Source of the DNA: Pectobacterium colocasium | GTDB lineage: Bacteria; Pseudomonadota; Gammaproteobacteria; Enterobacterales; Enterobacteriaceae | Assembly (NCBI RefSeq): GCF_020181655.1 | Contig: NZ_CP084032.1 | Coordinates: forward strand, 2,728,001 to 2,792,000 | Length of the DNA stretch: 64,000 bases | Reading direction: 5' to 3' | Shown here: positions 8,668 to 17,749 of the stretch, piece after piece | How the letters are laid out: each line of letters starts with the position of its first letter | How positions within the stretch are numbered: position 1 is the stretch's first letter | Made by a program: the position numbers and the translations under genes | The notes under the pieces: generated by a model | The model's input: only the letters and a program-made list of their open reading frames with translations | The model's database searches: none | Told to the model about the DNA's origin: nothing

Positions 8668-11259
8668 TTATTCATTTGCCTGCTGCTCCAGCGTATCCCG
8701 CAAGTTATCGCCAAAACGTAAGCTGCGCCATAGCTGGAAGATATTCTCCTGATGACGATAGTTAAGAATAACCTGTCGGTTCGCACTGAGCTGTGGATTT
8801 TTCCCCTGCACCTGCGACGTTAACGTCAGTTCGCCCTGATTATTCAGATCAAGCGTGGCATAGGAACGCCCTATTTCCAGATAACGCAGCCAGCCAATCG
8901 CCGCGCCGCCCGCTATATTTTTACTCGCTAATTCATCGGCCAGTTGGTTATCCAGCCGCAGCGTCAGGAAGCCATCATTGGTAATTCGCCCGCCTTCAAT
9001 CAACATGGTCGGGTGATTAAAATTCAACGGAAGCGTACCGCTCACACGCCCAGACAGAGCGAATTGTTTTTGCTTCAATACCGTCAGCAGTTCGCTGAGA
9101 TCCACACTTTTAACGGTGAACAACGCGGGTTCACGCTGCGGCCAGCGCAGCGTCGACAGGCCGATATGCCCATCCAATACGTCCATATCAGCCTGAGACA
9201 TAATCAGCGGTCGTCGCTCGCTATACGGATAAAACCCTTGCAGATCGACGCGGATATTGCTCATCCGAAACAGGTTATCCAGCACGTCAATGCGCAACGT
9301 GACAGGTTGCCTGATGCCCAGTTGCCAGCGCTGATCTTTCAGACGGTAAGGCAGGACAAAGTTTACGCCGCTGACTTCACCATCCTGTAACCACAATCCG
9401 CCATTCTTCACGACCCAATGTCCACCCGCGCTGAACCCTTCTTTACGTGCGGCGGAAAAGGCCGACTGTGCGTAAAACTGTCCGGCGCGAATGTTCATTT
9501 TCAGCAGTGGGGAAAGCAGGGGTTGAAACACCTTAAGCGGCTGCGTCGGCCACCACGCACCACCGCGCAGTCGTTCCCCATCCCAGCGTCCGCGCAACCT
9601 CACCGGGCCGATATCCTCAGCCTGTAGCTGCCCCTGTAGCAGGAAATCATCCGGGCTACGCCCCTGCATTGCCAGCGTTAGCAACGAAGGTGGCAGATAG
9701 CCGCCGTTGCTGAAATGCGTCCGCTCTGAGGCCAACTGCAACGCCCCTTGAAAATGTTCCCCGGAACGGGCGCGCTGCCAACGGATTGGATCAGTAATCG
9801 TCAACCGAGGCTGATGTACTGTCACCATGCCGTAGCCCAACTGATCCAAACCGCTCGACAGTTGGGTGACTTCAATCAGGGTGTCCTGCCACTGGCCTCG
9901 GCCGGCAACGTCCCACTGACCTTTCAGCGGCGGCAGATGACCATTGCCCCAATAACGCCATTGCCACTGCCCTTGATCCGGCCAGAAATCCTGCGCCTGA
10001 CCATCAAGGTGCAGGTTCACACGCCCCCAATATTCCTCCCGCGCCTTCACAATCGCCTGTAGTCGTCCATTCACGCCAGTCGCACTGACCCGAACGCCCG
10101 CCAGCGGCCAGCGCGCCTCCTCCAGATAAACCTGTGGCGCAGGTGTTCCCCTGGCGCGCAGCAGCGCCCCAGGTAAAAGAGCGAGTTCAGGATTGAGAAT
10201 CGATCCCTGCAACACCCCCGGTAGCGTCGCCGTCAGAGAAAGTGCCGGTAAGTTAGCCTGCCCGGTAAGCTGAAAGCGCAACTCACTGTTGAACAGACCA
10301 ATATTACCCGGTCCCAGCACCAGCACGGCGTTCGCTTTGCCGTTATGCCCTTGCGTCAACATGTTCAAACGCGCAGTAATCGTGGTAGCGTCTAGTCCTT
10401 GCCGCCAGTGCTGTAAGGTCATGGCGACTTGCCCAGAGAGCGGCTGAGCGGCATAAGGCCAGCGCCAGATGCCGTTAGTCACCTGGATCACCTCATCCGT
10501 CAGTTGCCACGGTAGCGATATCAGCGGCGCGTCATCATTCGCCGCATTCAGCACCAGTTCACCTTGCTGGTTATGCCAGTCCAGCAGGAGCGAAAGCGGG
10601 TCCGGCGTCTGCCCTGAATCCAGCTTTCCCGTCAGTCGCCCCTGTATCGGGGCCGCATCCAGCGTATCGGCCAGCGCCATCTCGCCGCTGACCTGTAAAC
10701 GTACGAATCCCGCTGGCGTGGCGAGCATGCTCTCATGCAGAGTCAGCTGTGCCTCATTCAGCGCTGCCCTCACCACCAGTTGATCGCCCTGATAATCGAG
10801 CGTTTGTCGCCGTTTTCCGTCACTACTGAGCCGCACCTGCCCTGCATAATCCTGCCAGGGCTGTAGCGTAAACGCCTTTATCTGAATATCGGCAGCCGGC
10901 AATCGCTGTTGCCACTGCGCCAGCTGTGCTGGCGGCTCGGTGACGCTACTCGCAGGCACATATTGCAGGCAATCACTGTTTAACGTCACGGCATCAATAT
11001 CAACATGCCAGCGCCAGCGGTGCCAACGCAACGTCATATTCCTTATGTCAACAAGCGCGCACTCCCCGGCTATCATACGGAACCCCTCGCTATGTAGCCC
11101 ACCGCTCTGCCAGCCAAGTGTCCCATTCACGGACAAAGACACCTCCGCTGGTAGCCAGACTGTGGCGATACGCGGCAGCCACTGCGGCAGTGTCCGCCAG
11201 AAAAGAAACAGCAGCGCGACAAGGAGAAAGGTAACTGGAAGTGCATGTTTTTTAATCAT
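8668..11259 (-). CDS. ydbH: AsmA-like intermembrane phospholipid transport protein YdbH
   Basis: An 863-residue protein with a single N-terminal membrane anchor (about residues 7-25, VTFLLVALLFLFWRTLPQW) and a long beta-rich periplasmic body, as expected of the TamB/YhdP/YdbH group whose beta-taco tubes carry phospholipids from the inner to the outer membrane. The C-terminal region (LNFNHPTMLIEGGRITNDGFLTLRLD, GQLT-like repeats) is the conserved YdbH end. Start ATG at 11259. Co-oriented and nearly contiguous with ynbE, its partner at the outer membrane. The redundancy of the three paralogues in E. coli is established; its role here is by homology. Confidence 0.92.
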   Translation of the reverse strand: MIKKHALPVTFLLVALLFLFWRTLPQWLPRIATVWLPAEVSLSVNGTLGWQSGGLHSEGFRMIAGECALVDIRNMTLRWHRWRWHVDIDAVTLNSDCLQYVPASSVTEPPAQLAQWQQRLPAADIQIKAFTLQPWQDYAGQVRLSSDGKRRQTLDYQGDQLVVRAALNEAQLTLHESMLATPAGFVRLQVSGEMALADTLDAAPIQGRLTGKLDSGQTPDPLSLLLDWHNQQGELVLNAANDDAPLISLPWQLTDEVIQVTNGIWRWPYAAQPLSGQVAMTLQHWRQGLDATTITARLNMLTQGHNGKANAVLVLGPGNIGLFNSELRFQLTGQANLPALSLTATLPGVLQGSILNPELALLPGALLRARGTPAPQVYLEEARWPLAGVRVSATGVNGRLQAIVKAREEYWGRVNLHLDGQAQDFWPDQGQWQWRYWGNGHLPPLKGQWDVAGRGQWQDTLIEVTQLSSGLDQLGYGMVTVHQPRLTITDPIRWQRARSGEHFQGALQLASERTHFSNGGYLPPSLLTLAMQGRSPDDFLLQGQLQAEDIGPVRLRGRWDGERLRGGAWWPTQPLKVFQPLLSPLLKMNIRAGQFYAQSAFSAARKEGFSAGGHWVVKNGGLWLQDGEVSGVNFVLPYRLKDQRWQLGIRQPVTLRIDVLDNLFRMSNIRVDLQGFYPYSERRPLIMSQADMDVLDGHIGLSTLRWPQREPALFTVKSVDLSELLTVLKQKQFALSGRVSGTLPLNFNHPTMLIEGGRITNDGFLTLRLDNQLADELASKNIAGGAAIGWLRYLEIGRSYATLDLNNQGELTLTSQVQGKNPQLSANRQVILNYRHQENIFQLWRSLRFGDNLRDTLEQQANE

Positions 11260-11631
11260 TAGCGCGAGTTAAGCATCCTGTTCAATAGCGGTAAAATGTC
11301 GTCCTGCATGCCCTTGTCGATTATTCATTCACAAATAGCTCTTTTTGTTAACAAACAATCCTATCCATCTCACATTTACCACCATTGTGCGTACATGCTC
11401 ATTACCCTTTCGTGGTAAAATGTTTAATTGAGGTTATATTTTGTAATGAATCACGTTATCTCATCATGAACAACGCGTTTACGGGTGGATATCAGGATTA
11501 TCTCCTTCTGCCCGAGTCGCCTTAAAAAAAGCAATGAGCAACCTGAACCATTACCGCTATCCGCAGATTCATCTCCGTGGGTATGCCTCAGCTAAATCAG
11601 TATTCGGACACAGCATATCAAGGACTGCTTC
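11260..11631. other. Intergenic region between divergent ydbH and the first Aer-like gene
   Basis: About 370 bases carrying divergent promoters. No ORF with a ribosome-binding site and no strong palindrome recognised. The chemoreceptor gene downstream might be flagellar-sigma controlled, but I could not identify a confident sigma-28 promoter by eye. Confidence 0.35.
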
Positions 11632-13185
11632 ATGCGTAACAACACCCCTGTCACCGACCGCCAGCTCCCTCTTTCTGAAAAAACCAGACTGATGTCGGTC
11701 ACTACGCCAGAAAGCCATATTACCTACGCAAACAAAGATTTCATTGACGTCAGCGGCTACAGCACTGATGAGTTAATGGGGCAGCCCCATAATCTTATCC
11801 GACACCCAGATATGCCACCAGCCGCCTTCGCGGATATGTGGAAAACGCTGCGTGCGGGCAATATCTGGACGGGGATTGTGAAAAATCGGTGTAAAAATGG
11901 CGACCATTACTGGGTAAAATCCAGCACCACGCCGTTGAGAAAAGGCGGTGAGATTAGCGGATATATGTCCGTTCGCACGGCGGCATCACCCGAAGAAATC
12001 CGTCAGGCCGAAGCGCTCTACGCCAGCGCAAACGAAGGTAAACTGAAATACCGAACCTTCCATCATGGCCTGCTCATTTATACCGGGCCATTGCGTATTC
12101 TAAGCCTGTTTAAAACCATGCCGCTACGCTGGCGCATCCGCAGCTATTTTCTGCTCTTTAGCCTGATCCCACTGCTCACAACCTATTCCCTGCTGGCGGG
12201 AACCGCATTGGCTTCCGTACTCTTCCCGCTGCTCATTGCCTGCTGTTTTGTTAGTGGCGAGCTTCTGGTGCACCATGTTGCTCGCCCCATCGAGCAAATT
12301 CTGTCTCAGGCCATGCGTTCCGCGGCCGGGCAGGCAGATAATCTGACACAGCTTAATCGCGTGGATGAAATTGGCATGTTAATGCGGGCAGTCAACCAGT
12401 CCGGTATGAATTTCCGTACTTTCGTGGACGATGTGAATACCAATCTGAGCGAGCTGAAAAACGCCTGTAATGAAATCGCGCAGGGTAACCATACGCTAGC
12501 GCAGTGCTGCGAGGAAACGGAAGAAAGCCTGCAACAAACCGCTGCTTCCGTGGAACAGCTTACCGCAACGATAAAAAGCAATGCGGAAGCTTCACTTCAG
12601 GCTTCGATGTATACACAGGATGTGAATCAGGCCGTGAACTCTGGCGAGCAGGCCGTCAGCCAGGTCTCTACTACCATGGAGACGATCACACGTTCCAGCG
12701 AACGCATTACCGATATCGTCAGCGTGATGGATAATCTCGCGTTCCAGACCAATATTCTGGCCGTGAACGCCGCCGTCGAAGCCGCACATGCCGGGGAACA
12801 GGGTAAGAGCTTTGCGGTAGTCGCCAGTGAAGTTCGTTCGCTGGCACAGCGCAGCGCGTCCTCTTCTAGCGATATTTCAACCATCATTGACGAAACGCTG
12901 AATAGCATCCGTACCGGTGAACAACAGGTATCGCATACACACAAATCCATGAGCAATATTCTGCTTCAGGTTCAGCACGTCACCAACTTAATGAATGAGA
13001 TCAGCCTCGCCACGCAGGAGCAATCTTTGGGGTTGGAACAAATCAATGAAGCGGTAAACCGCATTGATGAGCTCACGCACCAGAATACCGCGCTGGCCAG
13101 TCAGTCACATTCGGCCACCGATCATCTGCAACAGCAGATATCAAGCATGGTGCAGGCTGCATCCGTCTTCAGCCTTTCCCGCTAA
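11632..13185 (+). CDS. Aer-like PAS methyl-accepting chemotaxis protein (copy 1)
   Basis: A 517-residue chemoreceptor built like E. coli Aer: N-terminal PAS domain (about residues 15-120, with HITYANKDFIDVSGY, NLIRHPDMP, TGIVKNRCKNGDHYWV), a linker, a hydrophobic membrane hairpin (about 170-205), a HAMP-like segment and a cytoplasmic signalling domain. The hairpin tip carries the hallmark VMDNLAFQTNILAVNAAVEAAHAGEQGKSFAVVASEVRSLAQRSA. In Aer the PAS domain binds FAD and senses redox/oxygen; the similarity of the PAS loop suggests the same here. No C-terminal NWETF-type CheR tether is present. The next gene is a close relative of identical length. Confidence 0.9.
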   Translation: MRNNTPVTDRQLPLSEKTRLMSVTTPESHITYANKDFIDVSGYSTDELMGQPHNLIRHPDMPPAAFADMWKTLRAGNIWTGIVKNRCKNGDHYWVKSSTTPLRKGGEISGYMSVRTAASPEEIRQAEALYASANEGKLKYRTFHHGLLIYTGPLRILSLFKTMPLRWRIRSYFLLFSLIPLLTTYSLLAGTALASVLFPLLIACCFVSGELLVHHVARPIEQILSQAMRSAAGQADNLTQLNRVDEIGMLMRAVNQSGMNFRTFVDDVNTNLSELKNACNEIAQGNHTLAQCCEETEESLQQTAASVEQLTATIKSNAEASLQASMYTQDVNQAVNSGEQAVSQVSTTMETITRSSERITDIVSVMDNLAFQTNILAVNAAVEAAHAGEQGKSFAVVASEVRSLAQRSASSSSDISTIIDETLNSIRTGEQQVSHTHKSMSNILLQVQHVTNLMNEISLATQEQSLGLEQINEAVNRIDELTHQNTALASQSHSATDHLQQQISSMVQAASVFSLSR

Positions 13186-13530
13186 TCTCCTCTTCACGGG
13201 CGCTTCACGTCAGGGCGCCCTTCGCCGCCTTTTCTCGCTATTTCTCCCCCCCTTCAGCATGCGTTTTCCACAGTGCAAATTCACAGACACATAATATACT
13301 TAGCAAGTGAATGCTTTTGGTCATAGGCACATGCGTTTGTCACGATTTTGGGGAAGATAACTACGTTTCCGAAGAAAAAATAACGGACGAAATTAGTGAC
13401 AATATATAAGTCTACCCACTAATTATTTCGCCAACATTGCCTTTAATTAACTAGCATCAATCGCCTTTCCGTTCGCAAATAGATCTAAAAACATCATATT
13501 TATGCTTGCTTATACTAAAAGGATCAATAA
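13186..13530. other. Intergenic region between the two Aer-like genes
   Basis: About 345 bases. A GGGCGC/GCGCCC inverted repeat right after the copy 1 stop may act as a terminator. The rest is AT-rich and leads to the copy 2 start with AAAAGGATC upstream. No other ORF supported. Confidence 0.4.
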
Positions 13531-15084
13531 ATGCGTAAGAATTTTCCGGTCAGTGATATTCAGTATTTATTAGATGAAAAAGCCAAGCTAATGTCGGTAA
13601 CCACCATCGATAGTCATATCACTTATGCAAATGACGATTTTATTGGTGCCAGTGGTTACGACTTTGAGGAAATCCTCCACCAACCTCACAATATCGTACG
13701 CCACCCGGACATGCCCCCACAGGCGTTTGCCGACATGTGGGCGACGCTAAAGGCAGGTAAAATCTGGACAGCCGTCGTCAAGAACCGCCGCAAGAATGGC
13801 GACTACTATTGGGTCAAAGCCAGTACGACGCCGTTGATGAAGGACGGGAGAATAACAGGATACATGTCGGTACGAACTCGGAGTTCGCAAGAAGAGATTC
13901 GGCAAGCGGAAGCGCTTTACCATCAAATGAATGAGAATAAATTAAAAAACCGCCGACTCTTTCAGGGACTGCTGATTTATAGAGGCACGCTAAAATTTCT
14001 TAGCTTATTTAACGTTATTCCCGTACGTTGGCGGATAAGAAGTTATGTATTCCTTTTCATGTTATGCGCGTTACTTTTCTTACTTGCTACTCTTCCACTC
14101 ACTACGCCGTTATTAATTTTTGTTTTGGTCCTACTCGCTGGCGCAGCCATCACCAGTGAATTATTAGTTCAGCATATAGCAAAACCACTGGAAAAAATTC
14201 TGCGCCAGGCCATTAATTCCGCATCCGGGCAGGCGGATAACTCGTTCCAGCTTAATCGCGTGGATGAAGTCGGCATGCTATTACGCGCCGTCAATCAATC
14301 CGGCATGAATTTCCGCACGTTTGTCGATGATGTTAACAGTAAGCTAACCGAACTGCGCCACGCCTGCGGCGAGATCGCCTCCGGAAATTACACGCTGAGC
14401 CAGCGCTGTGAAGATACCGCACAGAGTTTGCAATCCACCGCATCGTCAATGGAAGAGCTGACAGCGACGATTCAAAGCAACGCGTCTGCTTCACAGTTAG
14501 CAACGCGCTGTGCGAACGATGCCAATCAGGCCGTCGATGCCGGAGAGAAAGCGGTGAGTCAGGTCACAGACACAATGGCGGTCATGACCCGCTCTAGCAA
14601 AGAGATCACCGACATCATCAGCGTGCTGGATAACCTGGCGTTCCAGACCAACATTCTGGCGCTCAACGCGGCAGTCGAAGCTGCTCACGCGGGGGAACAG
14701 GGTAAGAGCTTCGCCGTAGTTGCGGGTGAAGTGCGTATTCTGGCGCAACGTAGCGCCGCCGCCGCCAAAGACATCGCAGAGATTATCGACACGACGATCG
14801 CAAACATTCATACCAGCGATAAATTGGTCAGCCACACCAGCCAGTCCATGAACAATATATTGACTCAGGTACAGCAGGTTACGCAGCTTGTGAATCAAAT
14901 CAGCCTGGCAACACAAGAACAATCGCAAGGTCTGGGGCAGATTAACTCAGCAGTGAACAACATTGATGAATTGACGCGCCAGAACACGATTTTGGCAACG
15001 CATTCCAGTTCCGCCATTAACAGTCTGGAACAGCAGATCTCCACGATGTCCGAAGCCGTCTCGGTTTTCAGTACGCCTCGCTAA
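13531..15084 (+). CDS. Aer-like PAS methyl-accepting chemotaxis protein (copy 2)
   Basis: A second 517-residue Aer-type receptor with the same domain order as its neighbour: PAS (HITYANDDFIGASGY, NIVRHPDMP, KNRRKNGDYYWVKAS), membrane hairpin near residues 180-205, HAMP-like segment and signalling tip (VLDNLAFQTNILALNAAVEAAHAGEQGKSFAVVAGEVR). The PAS and signalling parts are much closer to copy 1 than the membrane hairpin is, as expected after tandem duplication and divergence of the less constrained part. Its own upstream region suggests independent transcription. Likely an energy-taxis receptor; ligand or cofactor not provable from sequence. Confidence 0.9.
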   Translation: MRKNFPVSDIQYLLDEKAKLMSVTTIDSHITYANDDFIGASGYDFEEILHQPHNIVRHPDMPPQAFADMWATLKAGKIWTAVVKNRRKNGDYYWVKASTTPLMKDGRITGYMSVRTRSSQEEIRQAEALYHQMNENKLKNRRLFQGLLIYRGTLKFLSLFNVIPVRWRIRSYVFLFMLCALLFLLATLPLTTPLLIFVLVLLAGAAITSELLVQHIAKPLEKILRQAINSASGQADNSFQLNRVDEVGMLLRAVNQSGMNFRTFVDDVNSKLTELRHACGEIASGNYTLSQRCEDTAQSLQSTASSMEELTATIQSNASASQLATRCANDANQAVDAGEKAVSQVTDTMAVMTRSSKEITDIISVLDNLAFQTNILALNAAVEAAHAGEQGKSFAVVAGEVRILAQRSAAAAKDIAEIIDTTIANIHTSDKLVSHTSQSMNNILTQVQQVTQLVNQISLATQEQSQGLGQINSAVNNIDELTRQNTILATHSSSAINSLEQQISTMSEAVSVFSTPR

Positions 15085-15117
15085 ACCCGTTCTGACGTTA
15101 TTATCGCCCCTCAATTT

Positions 15118-15149
15118 CAAACCGTTACTGTCAGTCAGGTAACGGTTTG
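15118..15149 (+). terminator. Hairpin after the second Aer-like gene
   Basis: Perfect 11-bp arms CAAACCGTTAC (15118-15128) and GTAACGGTTTG (15139-15149) with a 10-base loop. The T run after it is poor, so it may work as a weak terminator or an mRNA 3' stabiliser. It separates the chemoreceptor from ldhA. Confidence 0.55.
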
Positions 15150-15203
15150 TCACCGCCCTATTTTCTGATAGCTTAATCTAAGGATTTTTCGGAGAAACTA
15201 TCA

Positions 15204-16196
15204 ATGAAACTGGCAATTTACAGCACTAAGCAGTATGACCGTAAATATCTGGAGCAGGTCAATCAACAGTTTGGCTATGAGCTGGAGTTTTTTGATTTCA
15301 TGCTGACGTCGCGCACGGCCAAAACAGTGGCGGGCTGTCAGGCCGTCTGCATCTTTGTGAACGATGATGGTGGTCGCGAGGTGTTGACCGAACTGGCAGA
15401 GATGGGCATAAAAACGCTGGCGCTGCGTTGCGCAGGTTTTAATAATGTCGATTTGGAAGCCGCTAAGGAACTGGGTATCAGTGTTGTACGCGTTCCCGCA
15501 TACTCCCCTGAGGCCGTCGCCGAGCACGCCGTCGGCCTGATGCTGACGCTTAATCGCCGCATTCATCGTGCCTATCAGCGTACTCGCGATGCGAACTTCT
15601 CTTTGGAAGGGCTGATCGGATTCAATATGCATAATCGGACGGCGGGCATTATCGGCACAGGAAAAATCGGCATCGCGACCATGCGTATCCTGAAAGGTTT
15701 TGGCATGCGTCTGCTGGCCTTCGATCCCTATCCGAACCCGCAGGCATTGGAATTAGGGGCGGAATATGTCGATCTGAAAACGCTGTATGCCAACGCGGAC
15801 GTCATTTCCCTGCACTGCCCGCTGACCCCGGAGAATCATCACCTGCTGAATCAGGCAGCCTTTGCGCAAATGAAAAACGGCGTCATGATCGTCAATACCA
15901 GCCGTGGTGGGCTGATTGACTCACAGGCGGCTATCGACGCGTTGAAACAACAGAAAATTGGTGCGCTGGGGATGGACGTTTATGAAAACGAGCGCGACCT
16001 CTTCTTTGCCGATAAATCCAACGATGTGATTCAGGACGACGTTTTCCGCCGCTTGTCCGCATGCCACAACGTGCTATTTACCGGACACCAGGCATTCCTG
16101 ACGGAAGAAGCGCTAATCAGCATTTCTCAAACCACGCTACAGAACCTGAAAGACATCAGCCAGAACGTACCTTGTGCCAATCTGGTGACATCTTAA
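15204..16196 (+). CDS. ldhA: Fermentative D-lactate dehydrogenase LdhA
   Basis: A 330-residue NAD-dependent D-2-hydroxyacid dehydrogenase that reduces pyruvate to D-lactate in anaerobic or acid conditions. The N-terminus MKLAIYSTKQYDRKYLEQVN is the LdhA form. The nucleotide-binding loop is GIIGTGKIG (near residue 150); the catalytic Arg lies in NTSRGGLID, the Glu in MDVYENE and the His in TGHQAFLTEEA. Length equals the E. coli enzyme. Start ATG at 15204 with a GGAG-type site. Convergent with the ydbJ-like gene, as in E. coli apart from the missing hslJ between them. Confidence 0.97.
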   Translation: MKLAIYSTKQYDRKYLEQVNQQFGYELEFFDFMLTSRTAKTVAGCQAVCIFVNDDGGREVLTELAEMGIKTLALRCAGFNNVDLEAAKELGISVVRVPAYSPEAVAEHAVGLMLTLNRRIHRAYQRTRDANFSLEGLIGFNMHNRTAGIIGTGKIGIATMRILKGFGMRLLAFDPYPNPQALELGAEYVDLKTLYANADVISLHCPLTPENHHLLNQAAFAQMKNGVMIVNTSRGGLIDSQAAIDALKQQKIGALGMDVYENERDLFFADKSNDVIQDDVFRRLSACHNVLFTGHQAFLTEEALISISQTTLQNLKDISQNVPCANLVTS

Positions 16197-16229
16197 TTTT
16201 TCCCGCGGCAGTGCTGGCTGCCGCAACAC

Positions 16230-16520
16230 TCACCCCGCCGGACAGCTTCCATTCATCAGCGATTGTTCGCTACAGCGCTTACCATTGGCTAACTGGCAGG
16301 CTCCCACGCTTGCACCGTCAAGCTGTCGGGAGAGCGCCATCGTCCCGCCAATCAGCGTACAGTTGACGTCAACCGGAGAACTGCTTTTTAGCAACACGAC
16401 AGCATTCTTATCATCATTTTGCGTGGCGTCTTGCTGGGTCGCCGCAGTGCTCTCACTATGGTTGCTGCATCCCGCCAGCAACAACACAGCGGCAGTACAT
16501 AGCCATGGCAATAATTTCAT
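16230..16520 (-). CDS. ydbJ: DUF333 (YdbJ/YoaF-type) small lipoprotein
   Basis: The start at 16520 (MKLLPWLCTAAVLLLAGC) gives a clean lipoprotein signal with lipobox LAGC; the longer frame adds 18 residues without a signal-like start. The mature part ends in a DUF333 domain, recognisable from NCTLIGGTMALSRQLDGASVGACQ and GKRCSEQSLMNGSCPAG, with four Cys that could form disulfides. Function of DUF333 proteins is unknown. In E. coli ydbJ lies next to hslJ and ldhA, so position supports the name. hslJ itself is not found here. Confidence 0.8.
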   Translation of the reverse strand: MKLLPWLCTAAVLLLAGCSNHSESTAATQQDATQNDDKNAVVLLKSSSPVDVNCTLIGGTMALSRQLDGASVGACQLANGKRCSEQSLMNGSCPAG

Positions 16521-16761
16521 GTTTTGGCCTCGGATCGGATGAGTAGTCGGTTCTGACGCCACGTTTGGCATCAATACCTATCAAATAGCTTTTTCAGACG
16601 AGGACTATATCTATCACACCTCACGCCGACAACACAGGGCTCAATGCAGGTAAACGGGAAAAAGATCAAGGAAATGGTGGGTTATCTGGGAAGTGGGACA
16701 ACGATAAAACAATCCTTCTCGCAAGCATTATGGTCTGCTCCCAAATGTTTTGGTGTTGATA

Positions 16762-16788
16762 ATGTTCCCTTCTTTATGAAGGGAACAT
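16762..16788. other. Perfect 11-bp palindrome
   Basis: ATGTTCCCTTC (16762-16772) and GAAGGGAACAT (16778-16788) form a hairpin with a five-base loop but no T run on either side. It sits in the accessory pocket between ydbJ and the decayed ORF. It could be a weak bidirectional terminator or a protein-binding site. Confidence 0.4.
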
Positions 16789-16827
16789 ATCTTTCCATTT
16801 TAAAGAGCCACGCTTAAAAATCCGAAA

Positions 16828-17200
16828 TCAGTTCCACCTCTGCCAGTCTTCAAAGAAGGTTTTCTGAGCCTTCTCGTCATCGTACAAAAGCTCTTCAACT
16901 CCAGTTCGAATAATACAGTCACTTTGAGTGATACGCTGAACAGGTTAAAATGAATCTGATTTTCTGCTCATCATCTAAAAATGTACCATCCGATTGATCA
17001 ACAAGACCGCTAATCAGGTAGCACAGCACATGAAAAGCATGCTCCATGCACGACATTATGAGGAGGGGAAAGGAAACCGTGCTCAGAGCGTAACGTGATT
17101 GGTTGATGGCGTGTTGTATAAGCCTCTTGATATTCATATCAAGACATATAATTACATATATAATTATTTTAATGATTGCAAACCTGGCATTTAAATACAT
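16828..17200 (-). pseudogene. Decayed unidentified ORF
   Basis: A 93-codon ORF (16919-17200) ends abruptly, while another frame just downstream reads as protein-like sequence (QSDCIIRTGVEELLYDDEKAQKTFFEDWQRWN, split here at residue 20 as two blocks QSDCIIRTGVEELLYDDEKA and QKTFFEDWQRWN) to a stop at 16828. The acidic-aromatic tail is typical of a real C-terminus, so one frameshift in an originally longer gene would explain both. No family recognised. The base composition is AT-rich relative to ldhA, as expected of acquired DNA. Could also be two unrelated chance ORFs. Confidence 0.3.
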
Positions 17201-17392
17201 TAATAACTGACAAATCGCCTAAAAGCTCTTATTTTATTTTCTGATATACTTTAATTTTATTCATATAAAGAGAATAGCATTCCTCCTTGCCAAGAAAAAT
17301 TAAATAACTTAGTCTCATTTCACAGCCCTGTGGGAATATTAACAGGGTAACACAGCAATTAAATTACCCGTTAAAGTAAATGAGGTGAAATA
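17201..17392. other. Upstream region of the cystatin-like gene
   Basis: AT-rich DNA with the likely promoter of the following gene. A CCCTGT...ACAGGG inverted repeat lies around 17325-17348, close to the start codon. The ribosome-binding site is GAGGTG, 8 bases before the ATG at 17393. Confidence 0.4.
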
Positions 17393-17665
17393 ATGTCAGA
17401 TCAACTTGCTGGTGGATGGACTGCTTTCCGTGATTTGAATGATGCGGATAAATCACTTTTCAAATCCACCGTACATTTATTGGGTGTGACCTACACACCT
17501 TTATTCGTCGCAACACAGGTGGTCTCTGGTACGAATTACTCCTTTCTGACGAAAGGTACGGTAACGTCCCCAGAAGCACCACTAAGAATTGTCAAAATCC
17601 ACATTTATAAACCGCTAAGCGGCGATGCGCATATTACTAAAATTGAAGAAGTTCTGCCGCAATAA
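17393..17665 (+). CDS. Small cystatin-like protein
   Basis: A 90-residue protein without a signal peptide. It has the two N-terminal elements of the cystatin (cysteine-protease inhibitor) fold: a Gly-Gly near the start (LAGGW, residues 5-9) and, about 40 residues on, QVVSGTNYSFL, which fits the inhibitory first loop Q-x-V-x-G followed by the usual N-Y and hydrophobic strand. A possible second loop (KPLSG) stands in place of the classical Pro-Trp. The spacing, size and predicted all-beta C-terminal half agree with a stefin/phytocystatin-like fold. It has its own terminator. The fold assignment is an inference from motifs; the target, if any, is unknown. For a plant pathogen a papain-like host protease would be an obvious candidate. 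Confidence 0.55.
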   Translation: MSDQLAGGWTAFRDLNDADKSLFKSTVHLLGVTYTPLFVATQVVSGTNYSFLTKGTVTSPEAPLRIVKIHIYKPLSGDAHITKIEEVLPQ

Positions 17666-17695
17666 ATAGTGAAATAAAATAAATAGTGCAATAAA

Positions 17696-17742
17696 CAACG
17701 CTACGGCTCATTAATTTATCACGCTAGCCGTAGCGTTGTTTT
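17696..17742 (+). terminator. Rho-independent terminator of the cystatin-like gene
   Basis: A 13-bp stem: CAACGCTACGGCT (17696-17708) pairs with AGCCGTAGCGTTG (17726-17738), followed by TTTTA. Strong and correctly placed 30 bases after the stop codon. Confidence 0.85.
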
Positions 17743-17749
17743 ATCTCTC

